A DNA stretch of 64,000 bases, taken from NCBI RefSeq assembly GCF_002020355.1, contig NZ_MPZV01000002.1, positions 868,001 through 932,000 of the forward strand. Direction: 5' to 3'. The notes under the pieces were generated by a model. That model searched no databases. It was not told the DNA's origin and worked only from the letters and a program-made list of their open reading frames with translations. Source of the DNA: Thioclava sediminum. GTDB lineage: Bacteria; Pseudomonadota; Alphaproteobacteria; Rhodobacterales; Rhodobacteraceae. The position numbers were made by a program, and so were the translations under genes. Positions 55,562 through 63,583 of the stretch are shown in pieces (the stretch's first letter is position 1; each line of letters starts with the position of its first letter).

Positions 55562-56736
55562 TCCAGCTTGGCGATATGACCCTGACCCTGAACGACCCGC
55601 TGACGCTCGGCCTTCTGCTCGGCAGCGCGGCACTTGTTATCCTGCTGATCCTGATGGTCGCCATGCTGCGCGCTGCGGGCCGTCAGACCCGCGCGATGGA
55701 CCCGATGGTCGGCCAGATGAACCTTCTCGCTCAGCGGGTGCAAAGCCTCTCGGACGGGCAGCAACAGCTGTCGGGCGGGCTGCATCACGTCTCCGAGGCG
55801 CAGGCTGCGAGCCAGACCAAGGTGCTCGCCCTGATGGAACAGCGCCTGGCCGAAGTTTCGCGCGGCATGTCGGAAAGCCTGCATGGCACCGCGACACGCA
55901 CGGCGCGCTCGCTGGGCGATCTGCATCAGCGACTGGAGGCGATCGACAAGGCGCAGGCCAATATCGAGAAGCTTTCCGGCAATGTGCTGGGCCTGCAGGA
56001 CATCCTGTCGAACAAGCAGACCCGTGGCGCTTTCGGGGAGATTCAGCTGCACGATATCGTCGGCAAGGCGCTGCCCTCGGACAGTTTCACGATGCAGGCG
56101 ACGCTCTCGAACGGGAAGCGCGCGGATTGCCTGATCCATCTGCCGAACCCGCCCGGACCCATCGTGATCGATAGCAAATTCCCGCTGGAAGCCTATGAGG
56201 CGCTGCGCCGCGCCGATACGCAATGGGAGCGCCAGGAGGCCACCCGCGCGATGAAAACGGCGGTGCGCGCCCATATCAAGGCGATCTCGGAGAAATACAT
56301 CCTCGAAGGCGAGACGGCGGACGGCGCGCTGATGTTCCTGCCGTCCGAGGCGGTCTATGCCGAGCTGCACGCGAATTTCCCCGAACTGGTGCGCGAAGGC
56401 TTTGCCGCGAAGGTCTGGATCGTATCGCCCACGACCTGCATGGCGACGCTGAACACGATGCGCGCCGTGCTGAAGGATGCGCGGATGCGCGAACAGGCGG
56501 GCGCGATCCGGAAAGAACTGGCCGCGCTTTATTCCGATGTCGACCGGCTCGGCACCCGTGTCGAAAACCTCGACCGGCATTTCGGGCAGGCTGCGAAAGA
56601 CATCTCCGAGATCAAGATCTCCGCCGAGAAGGCGGGGAAACGCGCGCGTCGCCTCGACAATTTCGATTTCGAGGAGCTGGCCCCCGATACGGCCGCACAG
56701 CCGCTGCTTGTCTCGACCGCCGAAAAGAAGGCCTAG
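55558..56736 (+). CDS. rmuC: DNA recombination protein RmuC
   Basis: 392 aa. One N-terminal membrane helix (LGLLLGSAALVILLILMVAML), a coiled-coil region (about 40-150) and the RmuC nuclease-like domain with TRGAFGEIQLHDIVGKALP, PIVIDSKFPLEAYEAL and VWIVSPTTCMATLNTMRAVLK. E. coli RmuC limits rearrangements at inverted repeats; the mechanism is not settled. It is co-translated with mutL, consistent with a shared genome-stability role. Confidence 0.93.
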   Translation: MIQLGDMTLTLNDPLTLGLLLGSAALVILLILMVAMLRAAGRQTRAMDPMVGQMNLLAQRVQSLSDGQQQLSGGLHHVSEAQAASQTKVLALMEQRLAEVSRGMSESLHGTATRTARSLGDLHQRLEAIDKAQANIEKLSGNVLGLQDILSNKQTRGAFGEIQLHDIVGKALPSDSFTMQATLSNGKRADCLIHLPNPPGPIVIDSKFPLEAYEALRRADTQWERQEATRAMKTAVRAHIKAISEKYILEGETADGALMFLPSEAVYAELHANFPELVREGFAAKVWIVSPTTCMATLNTMRAVLKDARMREQAGAIRKELAALYSDVDRLGTRVENLDRHFGQAAKDISEIKISAEKAGKRARRLDNFDFEELAPDTAAQPLLVSTAEKKA

Positions 56737-56797
56737 GCGGCGCCAAGCGTCGCTTTTCGGCTGCGCCCCCCTTCGGAGATTGGCATAGAGTGCGCCC

Positions 56798-57910
56798 ATG
56801 AGTGACGAGGTCCGTTTCGACAGGGGGCCGGACGGTCGGCCCTGCCGCTTCCGCGAGCCCCATGAGGTTATCCGCGCCGATGCGCCGGAGGATCTACCCG
56901 CAGCTTTCGCGGCGATCACGCGCGCACAGGACGAGGGGCGATGGCTGGCGGGGTTCGCGTCCTACGAGCTGGGCTATTGTCTGAGCAAACGCCTCGCACC
57001 GCTCTTGCCCGAGAACCGCGATCTGCCGCTGCTGGCCTTCGGGGTTTACGACGCGCCCGAGGATGTCCCGCCGCCGATCTCGGAGAACGCGCCGCAGATC
57101 GAGCTGGGCGAGCCGCTTTGGCCCGAGGCGCGCTATGCCGAAGCCTTTCGGGCTGTCCACGACTATATCGGCGCGGGTGATTGCTATCAGGTGAACCTGA
57201 CTTTCCCGATCCCCGTTACAAGCGATGCCACGCCCGAGGCGCTATACGCGGCCCTGTCCAGCGCGGGCCAAGTCCCGCATGGGGCCGATGTCGCGCTGGC
57301 CGGGGTGCGGCTGCTGTCGCGCTCGCCCGAACTGTTTTTCCGCGTCGAGGGCAGCAAGATCGTCACCCGGCCGATGAAGGGCACGCGCCCGCGCGGCGCG
57401 ACGCCCGAAGAGGACGCCGCGCTGAAATCCGATCTGATGGGGGCCGAGAAAGACCGCGCCGAGAACCTGATGATCGTCGATCTGCTGCGCAACGACGTCT
57501 CGCGCATCTGCACGCCGGGCTCGGTCAAGGTGCCGCGCCTCTTCGAGGTCGAGACCTATCGCTCGGTCCACCAGATGATCTCGGAGATCGAGGGCGAGCT
57601 GGTCCCCGGCACCGGCCTGCCCGAGATCCTGCGCGCGATGTTCCCCTGCGGCTCGGTCACCGGCGCGCCGAAGATCCGCGCGATGGAGATCATCCACGAG
57701 TTGGAACCCGACCCGCGCGGCATCTATTGCGGTGCGATCGGCTGGGCCGCGCCCGATGGCCGGATGGAGTTCAACGTCGCGATCCGCACGCTGATGCGGA
57801 CGGGCCCCGGCCAATGGCGGGTGAATGTCGGCGGCGGGCTGGTCTATGATTCCACCGCCCACGGTGAATATGAGGAAGCGCTTTGGAAAACCCGGTTCCT
57901 GAAGATCTGA
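56798..57910 (+). CDS. pabB: Aminodeoxychorismate synthase component I
   Basis: 370 aa chorismate-binding enzyme making 4-amino-4-deoxychorismate for folate. Family motifs: GDCYQVNLTFPI, SPELFFRVEG, RPMKGTRPRGATPEEDAALK with the PabB-type lysine, ENLMIVDLLRNDVSRI and FPCGSVTGAPKIRAMEII. It is shorter at the N-terminus than E. coli PabB (about 450 aa), as usual in alphaproteobacteria. It overlaps the following pabC-like gene by 28 nt. Confidence 0.92.
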   Translation: MSDEVRFDRGPDGRPCRFREPHEVIRADAPEDLPAAFAAITRAQDEGRWLAGFASYELGYCLSKRLAPLLPENRDLPLLAFGVYDAPEDVPPPISENAPQIELGEPLWPEARYAEAFRAVHDYIGAGDCYQVNLTFPIPVTSDATPEALYAALSSAGQVPHGADVALAGVRLLSRSPELFFRVEGSKIVTRPMKGTRPRGATPEEDAALKSDLMGAEKDRAENLMIVDLLRNDVSRICTPGSVKVPRLFEVETYRSVHQMISEIEGELVPGTGLPEILRAMFPCGSVTGAPKIRAMEIIHELEPDPRGIYCGAIGWAAPDGRMEFNVAIRTLMRTGPGQWRVNVGGGLVYDSTAHGEYEEALWKTRFLKI

Positions 57911-58500
57911 AACTGATCGAGACTTTCGGCTGGCATCCCGGCGAAGGCATCCGCCGCCGCGCCCGGCATATCGCCCGGCTGACGCGCGGCGCCGAGCAGC
58001 TTGGCTATCCGCTCGACGGAGAGGAACTGACGGTAGCCCTCGCGACAGTTTCCGGAGAGAGCCCGCTGCGGGTGCGCCTGACGCTCGACGCCCAGGGCGC
58101 GATCGAGATCGCCTCCGCCCCCCTGACGCCAACCACCGCCTGGCGCCTCCATATCTCGGGCGTCACCCTCGACAGCCAGGACCCGATGCTGCGCCTCAAG
58201 ACCACGGCGCGCGCGCCCTACGATGCCGCCCGCGCCGCCCTACCCGAGGGCGTGGACGAGGCGATCCTGCTCAACGAGCGGGGCGAGCTCTGCGAAGGCA
58301 CGATCACCAATCTCTTCCTGAAACGCGGTGGAATCTACCTGACCCCGCCACGCGCCTGCGGCTTGCTGCCGGGCATCCTGCGCGAGGAGATGCTGGAGAC
58401 AGGGGCCGCCCGCGAAGCCGTCCTGCGGCCCGAAGATCTGGCGCAAGGCGAGGTCTTCATGGGTAACTCCCTGCGCGGCCTGATCCCCGCGCAGTTATGA
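57883..58500 (+). CDS. pabC: Class IV aminotransferase, probable 4-amino-4-deoxychorismate lyase
   Basis: 205 aa PLP fold-type-IV protein. The PLP lysine is probably the K of LRLKTTARAPYDAA; LLNERGELCEGTITNLFL and RACGLLPGILREEML are family segments. It would convert aminodeoxychorismate to p-aminobenzoate and pyruvate. The start is a TTG at 57883 inside pabB, with GAGGA 6 nt upstream, so translation is coupled. It resembles the PabC half of fused PabBC proteins. Confidence 0.85.
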   Translation: MENPVPEDLKLIETFGWHPGEGIRRRARHIARLTRGAEQLGYPLDGEELTVALATVSGESPLRVRLTLDAQGAIEIASAPLTPTTAWRLHISGVTLDSQDPMLRLKTTARAPYDAARAALPEGVDEAILLNERGELCEGTITNLFLKRGGIYLTPPRACGLLPGILREEMLETGAAREAVLRPEDLAQGEVFMGNSLRGLIPAQL

Positions 58501-58567
58501 TGCGACACGCAAACGCTTGCGCAGGTCGTGCAATGGCGAGATGATGAGCCCAAGAACGGAGGCAGCC

Positions 58568-58912
58568 ATGCTCACCATCAGCCCGGCGAAAATCGCCCAT
58601 GTCATCATCCGCGCCCGCAAGTTCGACGCGGACGTGCCCGGCTCGGGTCAGGCCCGCGAACTGCGCGCCTTCATCGCGGCGCTGAACGAGGATGAAAAGG
58701 CATCGCTGACCGCGGTGATGTGGATCGGGCGCGACACCTATGACGCGTCGGAACTCGACGAGGCGATCGCCACCGCCAAAGCCGAGGCGACCGCGCCGAC
58801 CGAGGATTACCTGCTGGGCAATCCGATGCTGGCCGATCATCTCGAAGACGGGCTGAATGCGCTCGGCATCTCGCTCGAAGAGGCCGAGGAAGACATCTAC
58901 CCCACGGTCTGA
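58568..58912 (+). CDS. DUF3775 family protein
   Basis: 114 aa, acidic and cytoplasmic. Features: LTISPAKIAHVIIRARKFDADVP, LRAFIAALNEDEKASLTAVMWIGRDTYDA and the acidic end LEEAEEDIYPTV. The family is common in alphaproteobacteria and of unknown function. GGAGG lies 6 nt before ATG 58568. A terminator follows at 58940. Confidence 0.88.
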   Translation: MLTISPAKIAHVIIRARKFDADVPGSGQARELRAFIAALNEDEKASLTAVMWIGRDTYDASELDEAIATAKAEATAPTEDYLLGNPMLADHLEDGLNALGISLEEAEEDIYPTV

Positions 58913-58939
58913 GCCGCGCGGCGCACACCGGAGACGACA

Positions 58940-58965
58940 AAGGCGGCCCCCGCAGGAGCCGCCTT
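58940..58965. terminator. Terminator between the DUF3775 and response-regulator genes
   Basis: AAGGCGGC (58940-58947) pairs with GCCGCCTT (58958-58965) around 10 nt; on the plus strand it is followed by CTTCTTCATTT and on the minus strand by TTGTCG, so it can serve both convergent genes. Confidence 0.75.
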
Positions 58966-59001
58966 CTTCATTTCCAACCTTGGCGCACGAAACGCCTCGG
59001 A

Positions 59002-59688
59002 TCAGGCTACCAGACGATAGCCGCCCGATTCCGTCACCAGGAGGCGCGCATTCGAGGGATCGGGCTCGATCTTCTGACGCAGGCGATAGATATGCGTCTC
59101 GAGCGTGTGGGTGGTGACGCCCGCATTGTAACCCCAGACCTCGTGCAGCAGCACATCGCGCGGCACCACGCCGTCGGTCGCACGGTAAAGGAACTTGAGG
59201 ATGTTGGTTTCCTTCTCCGTCAGGCGCACCTTGCGGTCCTTGTCGTCCACCAGCATCTTCATCGCGGGCTTGAACGTATACGGGCCGAGCTGGAAGACGG
59301 CGTCTTCGGACTGTTCATGGGTGCGCAGCTGGGCGCGCAGACGGGCCAGAAGCACCGGGAACTTGAAGGGCTTGGTAACGTAGTCGTTGGCACCGGAATC
59401 GAGGCCGAGGATCGTGTCGGCATCGGTGTCATGGCCGGTCAGCATCACGACCGGGCATTTCACGCCGCTCTTGCGCAGCTTCTTGCACAGCTCGCGGCCA
59501 TCGGTATCGGGAAGGCCCACATCCAGCACGACGAGGTCGTAAAGCGTCGATTTCGCCTTATCTACCGCTTCGTGACCATTGCTGGCCTCGAAGACCTCGA
59601 AATCATCGGTCGCGACGAGCTGCTCTGCGAGCGCCTCGCGCAGATCGTTGTCATCGTCAACCAAAAGGACCTTCTTCAATGATGCCAT
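59002..59688 (-). CDS. OmpR-family response regulator
   Basis: 228 aa. A receiver domain with acidic pocket VDDD, phospho-acceptor Asp56 in LVVLDVGLPDTDG, Thr in MLTGHD and Lys in YVTKPFKFPVLL. The C-terminal winged helix has VRLTEKETNILKFLYRATDGVVPRDVLLHEVWGY and THTLETHIYRLRQKIE. No histidine kinase gene is adjacent, so it is an orphan here. Its sequence type seems conserved in Rhodobacterales, but I cannot name it. The start is ATG 59688 with AGGA/GGAGG upstream. Confidence 0.9.
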   Translation of the reverse strand: MASLKKVLLVDDDNDLREALAEQLVATDDFEVFEASNGHEAVDKAKSTLYDLVVLDVGLPDTDGRELCKKLRKSGVKCPVVMLTGHDTDADTILGLDSGANDYVTKPFKFPVLLARLRAQLRTHEQSEDAVFQLGPYTFKPAMKMLVDDKDRKVRLTEKETNILKFLYRATDGVVPRDVLLHEVWGYNAGVTTHTLETHIYRLRQKIEPDPSNARLLVTESGGYRLVA

Positions 59689-59830
59689 GTCCTGAGCCTC
59701 CATATGTGTTCGACGAATAGCTGTTGCCCTTTCACAGCGATGGCAAGGGTGGTGAAACCTATCTCACGCTGACGTGTCGAATCACCGGGAGATATTTCAA
59801 TTTGTTACAGTCGAGGCTATCTCAGAGCGC

Positions 59831-60907
59831 ATGACCGGCAATTTTTCCCTCGGGCCGAGCCCGGCTGAACGACTGAATCGCGCCCGCGCCGATCTGCGCA
59901 TGGGGCTGCCCGTTTTGCTGTCCGATCACCTCACCGTGGCGGTCGAGACGCTCTCGCCCGAGCGGCTCGCGGCGTTGCGCGCGCTGGGACCGCTGACGCT
60001 GGTCCTGACCGCGCGCCGGGCCGAGACGCTGAAAGCGCGCGTCTATGACGCCGATATCGCGCGGATCGAGGTGCCCGCTGACGCGGATCTGCTATGGCTG
60101 CGCGCGCTCGCCGATCCGGCCGACGATCTGCGCGTGCCGATGAAAGGACCGCTCAAGGCGCTCCGCGGCGGCGATGCGGACCTCGCCCGCGCCGCGATCA
60201 GGCTGGCGAAATCGGCGCAGCTTCTGCCCGCAGCGCTGATGGTTGCAGCGCCCGAACCTGCGCCGACGGATCTGACCTGCATCACCGCCGAAGAGGCGCT
60301 TGCCGCCGCCGACATCCCGCAGGCTTTCGCCCCGGTCTCCGCCGCGCGCGTGCCGATGCGCGCCGCCGAAGCCGGTCGGCTGCATATCTTCCGCCCCGAC
60401 AATGGCGCAGAGGAGCATTACGCGATCGAGATCGGTCGCCCAGATCGCTCCAAACCTGTCCTCGCGCGGCTGCATTCGGCCTGCTTCACCGGCGACGTGC
60501 TGGGCTCGCTGAAATGCGATTGCGGCCCGCAGCTGGACGCGGCGCTGACGCTGATGGGGCATGAGGGCGCGGGCATCCTGCTCTATCTCAATCAGGAAGG
60601 GCGCGGGATCGGGCTGGCCAACAAGATGCGCGCCTATTCGCTGCAAGATCAGGGGTTCGACACGGTGGAGGCGAACCACCGCCTCGGTTTCGAGGATGAC
60701 GAGCGCGATTTCCGCATCGGCGCGGCGTTGCTGCGCAAGCTCGGATTTTCGCAGGTGCGGCTGCTGACCAACAACCCTGCCAAGGTGGCAATGCTGGAAG
60801 CCAATGGCATCGACGTGACCGAGCGCGTGCCGCTGAAGGTCGGCATGAGCCGCCATAACGAGAACTACCTCGCCACCAAGGCCGCGAAATCGGGGCATAT
60901 CCTGTGA
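59831..60907 (+). CDS. ribA: GTP cyclohydrolase II
   Basis: About 358 aa. The C-terminal 200 residues are GTP cyclohydrolase [25 protein letters not shown] (zinc cysteines), [22 protein letters not shown] and [16 protein letters not shown]. The first 150 residues align only loosely with a DHBP synthase domain ([17 protein letters not shown]) and lack its catalytic motifs, a degenerate domain typical of this group. The start is uncertain: ATG 59831 or GTG 59774; the intervening bases include a GAGATATTT motif. First committed riboflavin step. The stop overlaps the next ATG by one base. Confidence 0.92.
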   Translation: MTGNFSLGPSPAERLNRARADLRMGLPVLLSDHLTVAVETLSPERLAALRALGPLTLVLTARRAETLKARVYDADIARIEVPADADLLWLRALADPADDLRVPMKGPLKALRGGDADLARAAIRLAKSAQLLPAALMVAAPEPAPTDLTCITAEEALAAADIPQAFAPVSAARVPMRAAEAGRLHIFRPDNGAEEHYAIEIGRPDRSKPVLARLHSACFTGDVLGSLKCDCGPQLDAALTLMGHEGAGILLYLNQEGRGIGLANKMRAYSLQDQGFDTVEANHRLGFEDDERDFRIGAALLRKLGFSQVRLLTNNPAKVAMLEANGIDVTERVPLKVGMSRHNENYLATKAAKSGHIL

Positions 60908-61461
60908 TGCGCCTCACGCCCACGGGCCTCCTGTTCCGCGGCCGCCGTTTCCCGGTCGAGATCGGCCGCGGCGGCGTCAGCGACAGCAAGCAGGAGGGCG
61001 ACGGCGCGACTCCTTCGGGGCGGCTGCATATCCTGCGCATGTTCTACCGCGCGGATCGGATCGTCGCGCCTCAGGACTGGGCCGAACCGATCGGCCCGCG
61101 CGATCTGTGGTGCGACGCGTCCGGAGATTCGGCCTATAACCACTTGGTCCGCGCCCCCTACCCCGCCTCGCATGAGGCGATGCGGCGCGCCGATCCGCTC
61201 TATGACATCGTGCTGGTGACCGACTGGAACTATCCGACCGCAGAGCCAGGCAAAGGCTCGGCCATCTTCCTGCATCAGCGCCGCCGGGCGGGCTACCCGA
61301 CTGCGGGCTGCCTCGCCTTCCGCCGCGATCACCTGATCTGGATCGCGCAGCGCATCGCACCGGGCGAGCCGCTGGAGATTCCCCTTCGGCTTGGCGGAAA
61401 TATCCTCCGGGGGTCCGGGGGCGGACAGCCCCCGGCGCTCAACGCCCGCGACAAAGCTTAG
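60907..61461 (+). CDS. L,D-transpeptidase (YkuD) family protein
   Basis: 184 aa. The YkuD catalytic region is FLHQRRRAGYPTAGCLAFRR, with His and the nucleophile Cys. SDSKQEGDGATPSGRLHILRMFYRADR is typical of the short Rhodobacterales form. No signal peptide is evident. Family members make 3-3 crosslinks or attach proteins to peptidoglycan. The last 25 residues (GGNILRGSGGGQPPA...) are encoded by a dispersed repeat. TGATG coupling to ribA; the stop overlaps the convergent yggS stop by 4 nt. Confidence 0.86.
   Translation: MRLTPTGLLFRGRRFPVEIGRGGVSDSKQEGDGATPSGRLHILRMFYRADRIVAPQDWAEPIGPRDLWCDASGDSAYNHLVRAPYPASHEAMRRADPLYDIVLVTDWNYPTAEPGKGSAIFLHQRRRAGYPTAGCLAFRRDHLIWIAQRIAPGEPLEIPLRLGGNILRGSGGGQPPALNARDKA
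61381..61435 (-). repeat. Dispersed GGATATTT repeat with hairpin, copy e (inside a coding 3' end)
   Basis: On the minus strand CCGGGGGC/GCCCCCGG (61435-61415) is followed by a C-run, GGAGGATATTTCCGCCAAG and CGAAGGGG. The order is that of copies b and d. Here it lies within the last 27 codons of the transpeptidase gene and 3' of the leftward yggS gene. Confidence 0.65.
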
Positions 61462-62111
61462 GAATAGTCGCGCGCACCGAAGATCGCCGAGCCTACGCGC
61501 ACATGGGTCGCGCCGGCGGCGATGGCTTTTTCGAAATCGGAACTCATCCCCATCGACAGACCGTCGAGCCCGTTGCGCGCGGCCATCTCGGCCAGCATCG
61601 CGAAATGCGGCGCGGGGTCTTCGGATTCTGGCGGGATGCACATCAGCCCGACCATCGGAAGGTCCTTCCCGCGCATATCCGCGACGAAAGCGTCGAGATC
61701 ATCGGGCAGGACGCCCGCCTTTTGCGGCTCGGACCCGGTATTGACCTGAATGAAGAGATCGGGCGAGGTGCCGCGGGTCTGCGCCAGATTGGCCAGCTTC
61801 TTGCCCAGCGAGGGCCGGTCGAGCGTGTGAATCGCTTCGAACAGCTCCACCGCCAGCTTCGCCTTGTTCGATTGCAGCGGTCCGATCATATGGACCTCGC
61901 AGCCGGGAAACTCCTCGCGCCAGTCGGGCCACTTGCCCTGCGCTTCCTGCACGTAGTTTTCGCCGAACAGCCGATGGCCTTCGCGCAGGACCGCCTCGAC
62001 CCGCTCGGCGGGCTGAACCTTGGACACGGCGATCAGCTTCACCGATCCCGGCTCGCGCCCCGCCCCTGATTCCGCTTTCGCGATCCGCGCCTGAATCTCG
62101 CTCAGTCCCAT
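61458..62111 (-). CDS. YggS family PLP-binding protein (PLPBP)
   Basis: 217 aa single-domain fold-type-III PLP protein controlling free PLP and amino-acid homeostasis. PLP lysine in KLIAVSKVQPAE; GENYVQEAQGKW, HMIGPLQSNKAK, QVNTGSEPQKAG and LSMGMSSDFEKAIAAGATHVRVGSAIFG are all diagnostic. The start is ATG 62111 with GAGGG 4 nt upstream; the frame is open for 22 more codons into the porin terminator. Confidence 0.94.
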   Translation of the reverse strand: MGLSEIQARIAKAESGAGREPGSVKLIAVSKVQPAERVEAVLREGHRLFGENYVQEAQGKWPDWREEFPGCEVHMIGPLQSNKAKLAVELFEAIHTLDRPSLGKKLANLAQTRGTSPDLFIQVNTGSEPQKAGVLPDDLDAFVADMRGKDLPMVGLMCIPPESEDPAPHFAMLAEMAARNGLDGLSMGMSSDFEKAIAAGATHVRVGSAIFGARDYS

Positions 62112-62163
62112 CTGGCCCTCCCTCGTCAGCGCGCCCAAGAAACACCGCCGGGCCAAAAAAGAA

Positions 62164-62188
62164 AAGAGCGGGCGCAAGGCCCGCTCTT
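62164..62188 (-). terminator. Rho-independent terminator after the porin gene
   Basis: A 10-bp stem (AAGAGCGGGC with its complement, 62164-62173 and 62179-62188) closes a 5-nt loop; on the minus strand it is followed by TTCTTTTTT. Strong, 22 nt after the porin stop, as expected for a highly expressed gene. Confidence 0.92.
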
Positions 62189-62210
62189 CCCATCGTTCTG
62201 TCCCGAAGGA

Positions 62211-63233
62211 TTAGAACGAGAACTTCACGCCGAGGTCAGCAACCGCGTCCGAACCCGAAACGTCGGAGTCAGCGATACCGCCTTTGATCGACGCGCCGCC
62301 GCCGAGGTCGTACTCAGCGCCGAGACCGTACCAGGTCACGTCGGTGTTGGCGTTGTTGTCTTCAGCGTACTGGATGTAGCCGCCAACGGTGGTTGCGCCG
62401 AAGACCGACGAAGCACCGATGCCGTACCAATCAACGTCAGCATCCTGACCGCGGTGAGCGATCACGGCTTTGACCGAGGTGTTGCCGAACTGACCGACGC
62501 CAGCGAGCGAGATCATGTCGACGTCCATGTCGGTGCCCGAGAGCTGGTTGCGGCCGTTCGAGTACTCGTAGCCCATGCCAACGGTGTAGTTGCCGAAGGT
62601 GTAAGCGCCAGCGATGGCGTACTCTTGGGTGACCGAGGTCTCGGTGGTGAGCGTAGCAACGGTGCTGTTGCCGACCGCGACCGGAACGCCGAGACCGCCG
62701 ATGGTTGCGCCGTTCAGCTTGCCGTCCGACATCGAGGCTGCGACCGAGAACGCACCGAAGGTGCCGGTGTACAGCAGGTTCGGGCCGGAGTTGGCGCAAG
62801 CGCTGATGCCCGGACCGACGCTGGTGCAGTCGACGTTGCCGCCGTTGTCAGCCGTCAGGTAGCCGATGTCGTTCGAACCGCCAGCCGACGACAGGTCGGT
62901 GTAGCCAACTTCGTAGAAGTCGCCGAACAGAGCTTCCGGAGCGCCGACAACGTCGCCCATCGAGAGCTTGCCGAACGCGCCCGAGATGTAGACCGAAGCC
63001 GAGGTGCCGCGGGTAGCAGCGATAGCTTGGTCAGCACGGACGGAGCCGCCGAACTCGAGGCCACCGTCGGTGGTGCCCGAAGCGGTGAACGAGACGCGGA
63101 TGCGGCTCGAGAAATTCCAGTCGTCGCCGTTGTAGACGACACCCATGCGGCCGTCGCCGCCAACCGAGACCTCAGCGGCAGCGATGCCAGCCGAGAACAC
63201 GAGCGCGGTCGTCGCGAAGAGAACCTTTTTCAT
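62211..63233 (-). CDS. Outer-membrane porin (Rhodobacter type)
   Basis: 340 aa. A signal peptide (MKKVLFATTALVFSAGIAAA) precedes EVSVGGDGRMGVVYNGDDWNFSSRIRVSF, the usual first strands, and the protein ends in an aromatic residue (DLGVKFSF), the BAM-recognised last strand. The 16-strand trimeric general diffusion porin fold is expected. Codon choice is strongly biased, as in abundant proteins. A loop near residues 135-148 (DCTSVGPGISAC) holds two cysteines that could form a disulfide, uncommon in porins. GAGGG lies 6 nt before the ATG. Confidence 0.94.
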   Translation of the reverse strand: MKKVLFATTALVFSAGIAAAEVSVGGDGRMGVVYNGDDWNFSSRIRVSFTASGTTDGGLEFGGSVRADQAIAATRGTSASVYISGAFGKLSMGDVVGAPEALFGDFYEVGYTDLSSAGGSNDIGYLTADNGGNVDCTSVGPGISACANSGPNLLYTGTFGAFSVAASMSDGKLNGATIGGLGVPVAVGNSTVATLTTETSVTQEYAIAGAYTFGNYTVGMGYEYSNGRNQLSGTDMDVDMISLAGVGQFGNTSVKAVIAHRGQDADVDWYGIGASSVFGATTVGGYIQYAEDNNANTDVTWYGLGAEYDLGGGASIKGGIADSDVSGSDAVADLGVKFSF

Positions 63234-63583
63234 CGTTTTCCCTCATTGTCTTACAGGTAACCCCCAACCTGGGGAATCCGAAGTTGGGTATGACGGTGTT
63301 TTCTCTCTCCCCCCCTTTCATTGCAACTCAAAGCGCCCGCCCGGGTCGAATAGGGTGTTTGATGGTGCAGACATGTCACAGTAACGTCAGCGTGCAATTG
63401 CGGTTGGCGTCTGACACCGCCCTACAATGCCCCTTACACGCGCGTATAGCGGCATCGGGTTGCATTCCCCCGAGGTGCCGGTCGGTCGAAATCCGGGGGC
63501 AAAGGGGAAAAACCTTGTCGGGCTGGGGGCCATGAGCTAGAGAAAAGGCAATCAATGACGCAGGCCGACGGGGACAGCTTCGC
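63234..63583. promoter_or_regulatory. Divergent 350-bp region between the porin and DUF3576 genes
   Basis: No gene is convincing here. On the porin side there is a leader hairpin (CCCAAC at 63263-63268 with GTTGGG at 63283-63288), a C/T-rich block, and the AAAGCGCCCGCCC repeat motif at 63330. Farther out the DNA has alternating CGCGCG and AT-richer blocks that likely contain the porin promoter; no consensus pair stands out. Confidence 0.45.
63330..63345. repeat. AAAGCGCCC-type motif upstream of the porin gene
   Basis: AAAGCGCCCGCCCGGG matches the first 14 bases of the element at 13283 and, with one difference, those at 10393. The GGGCGC partner arm of the other copies is missing. Confidence 0.35.

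Noticed and set aside
59786-59797. GAGATATTT before ribA as a further dispersed-repeat copy
   Set aside because: Only the core matches; the CCAAG/GAAG half and the hairpin are absent.
63284-63535. Possible 83-aa gene in the porin upstream region
   Set aside because: No ribosome site, Cys/Arg-rich chance composition, and it overlaps the porin leader.
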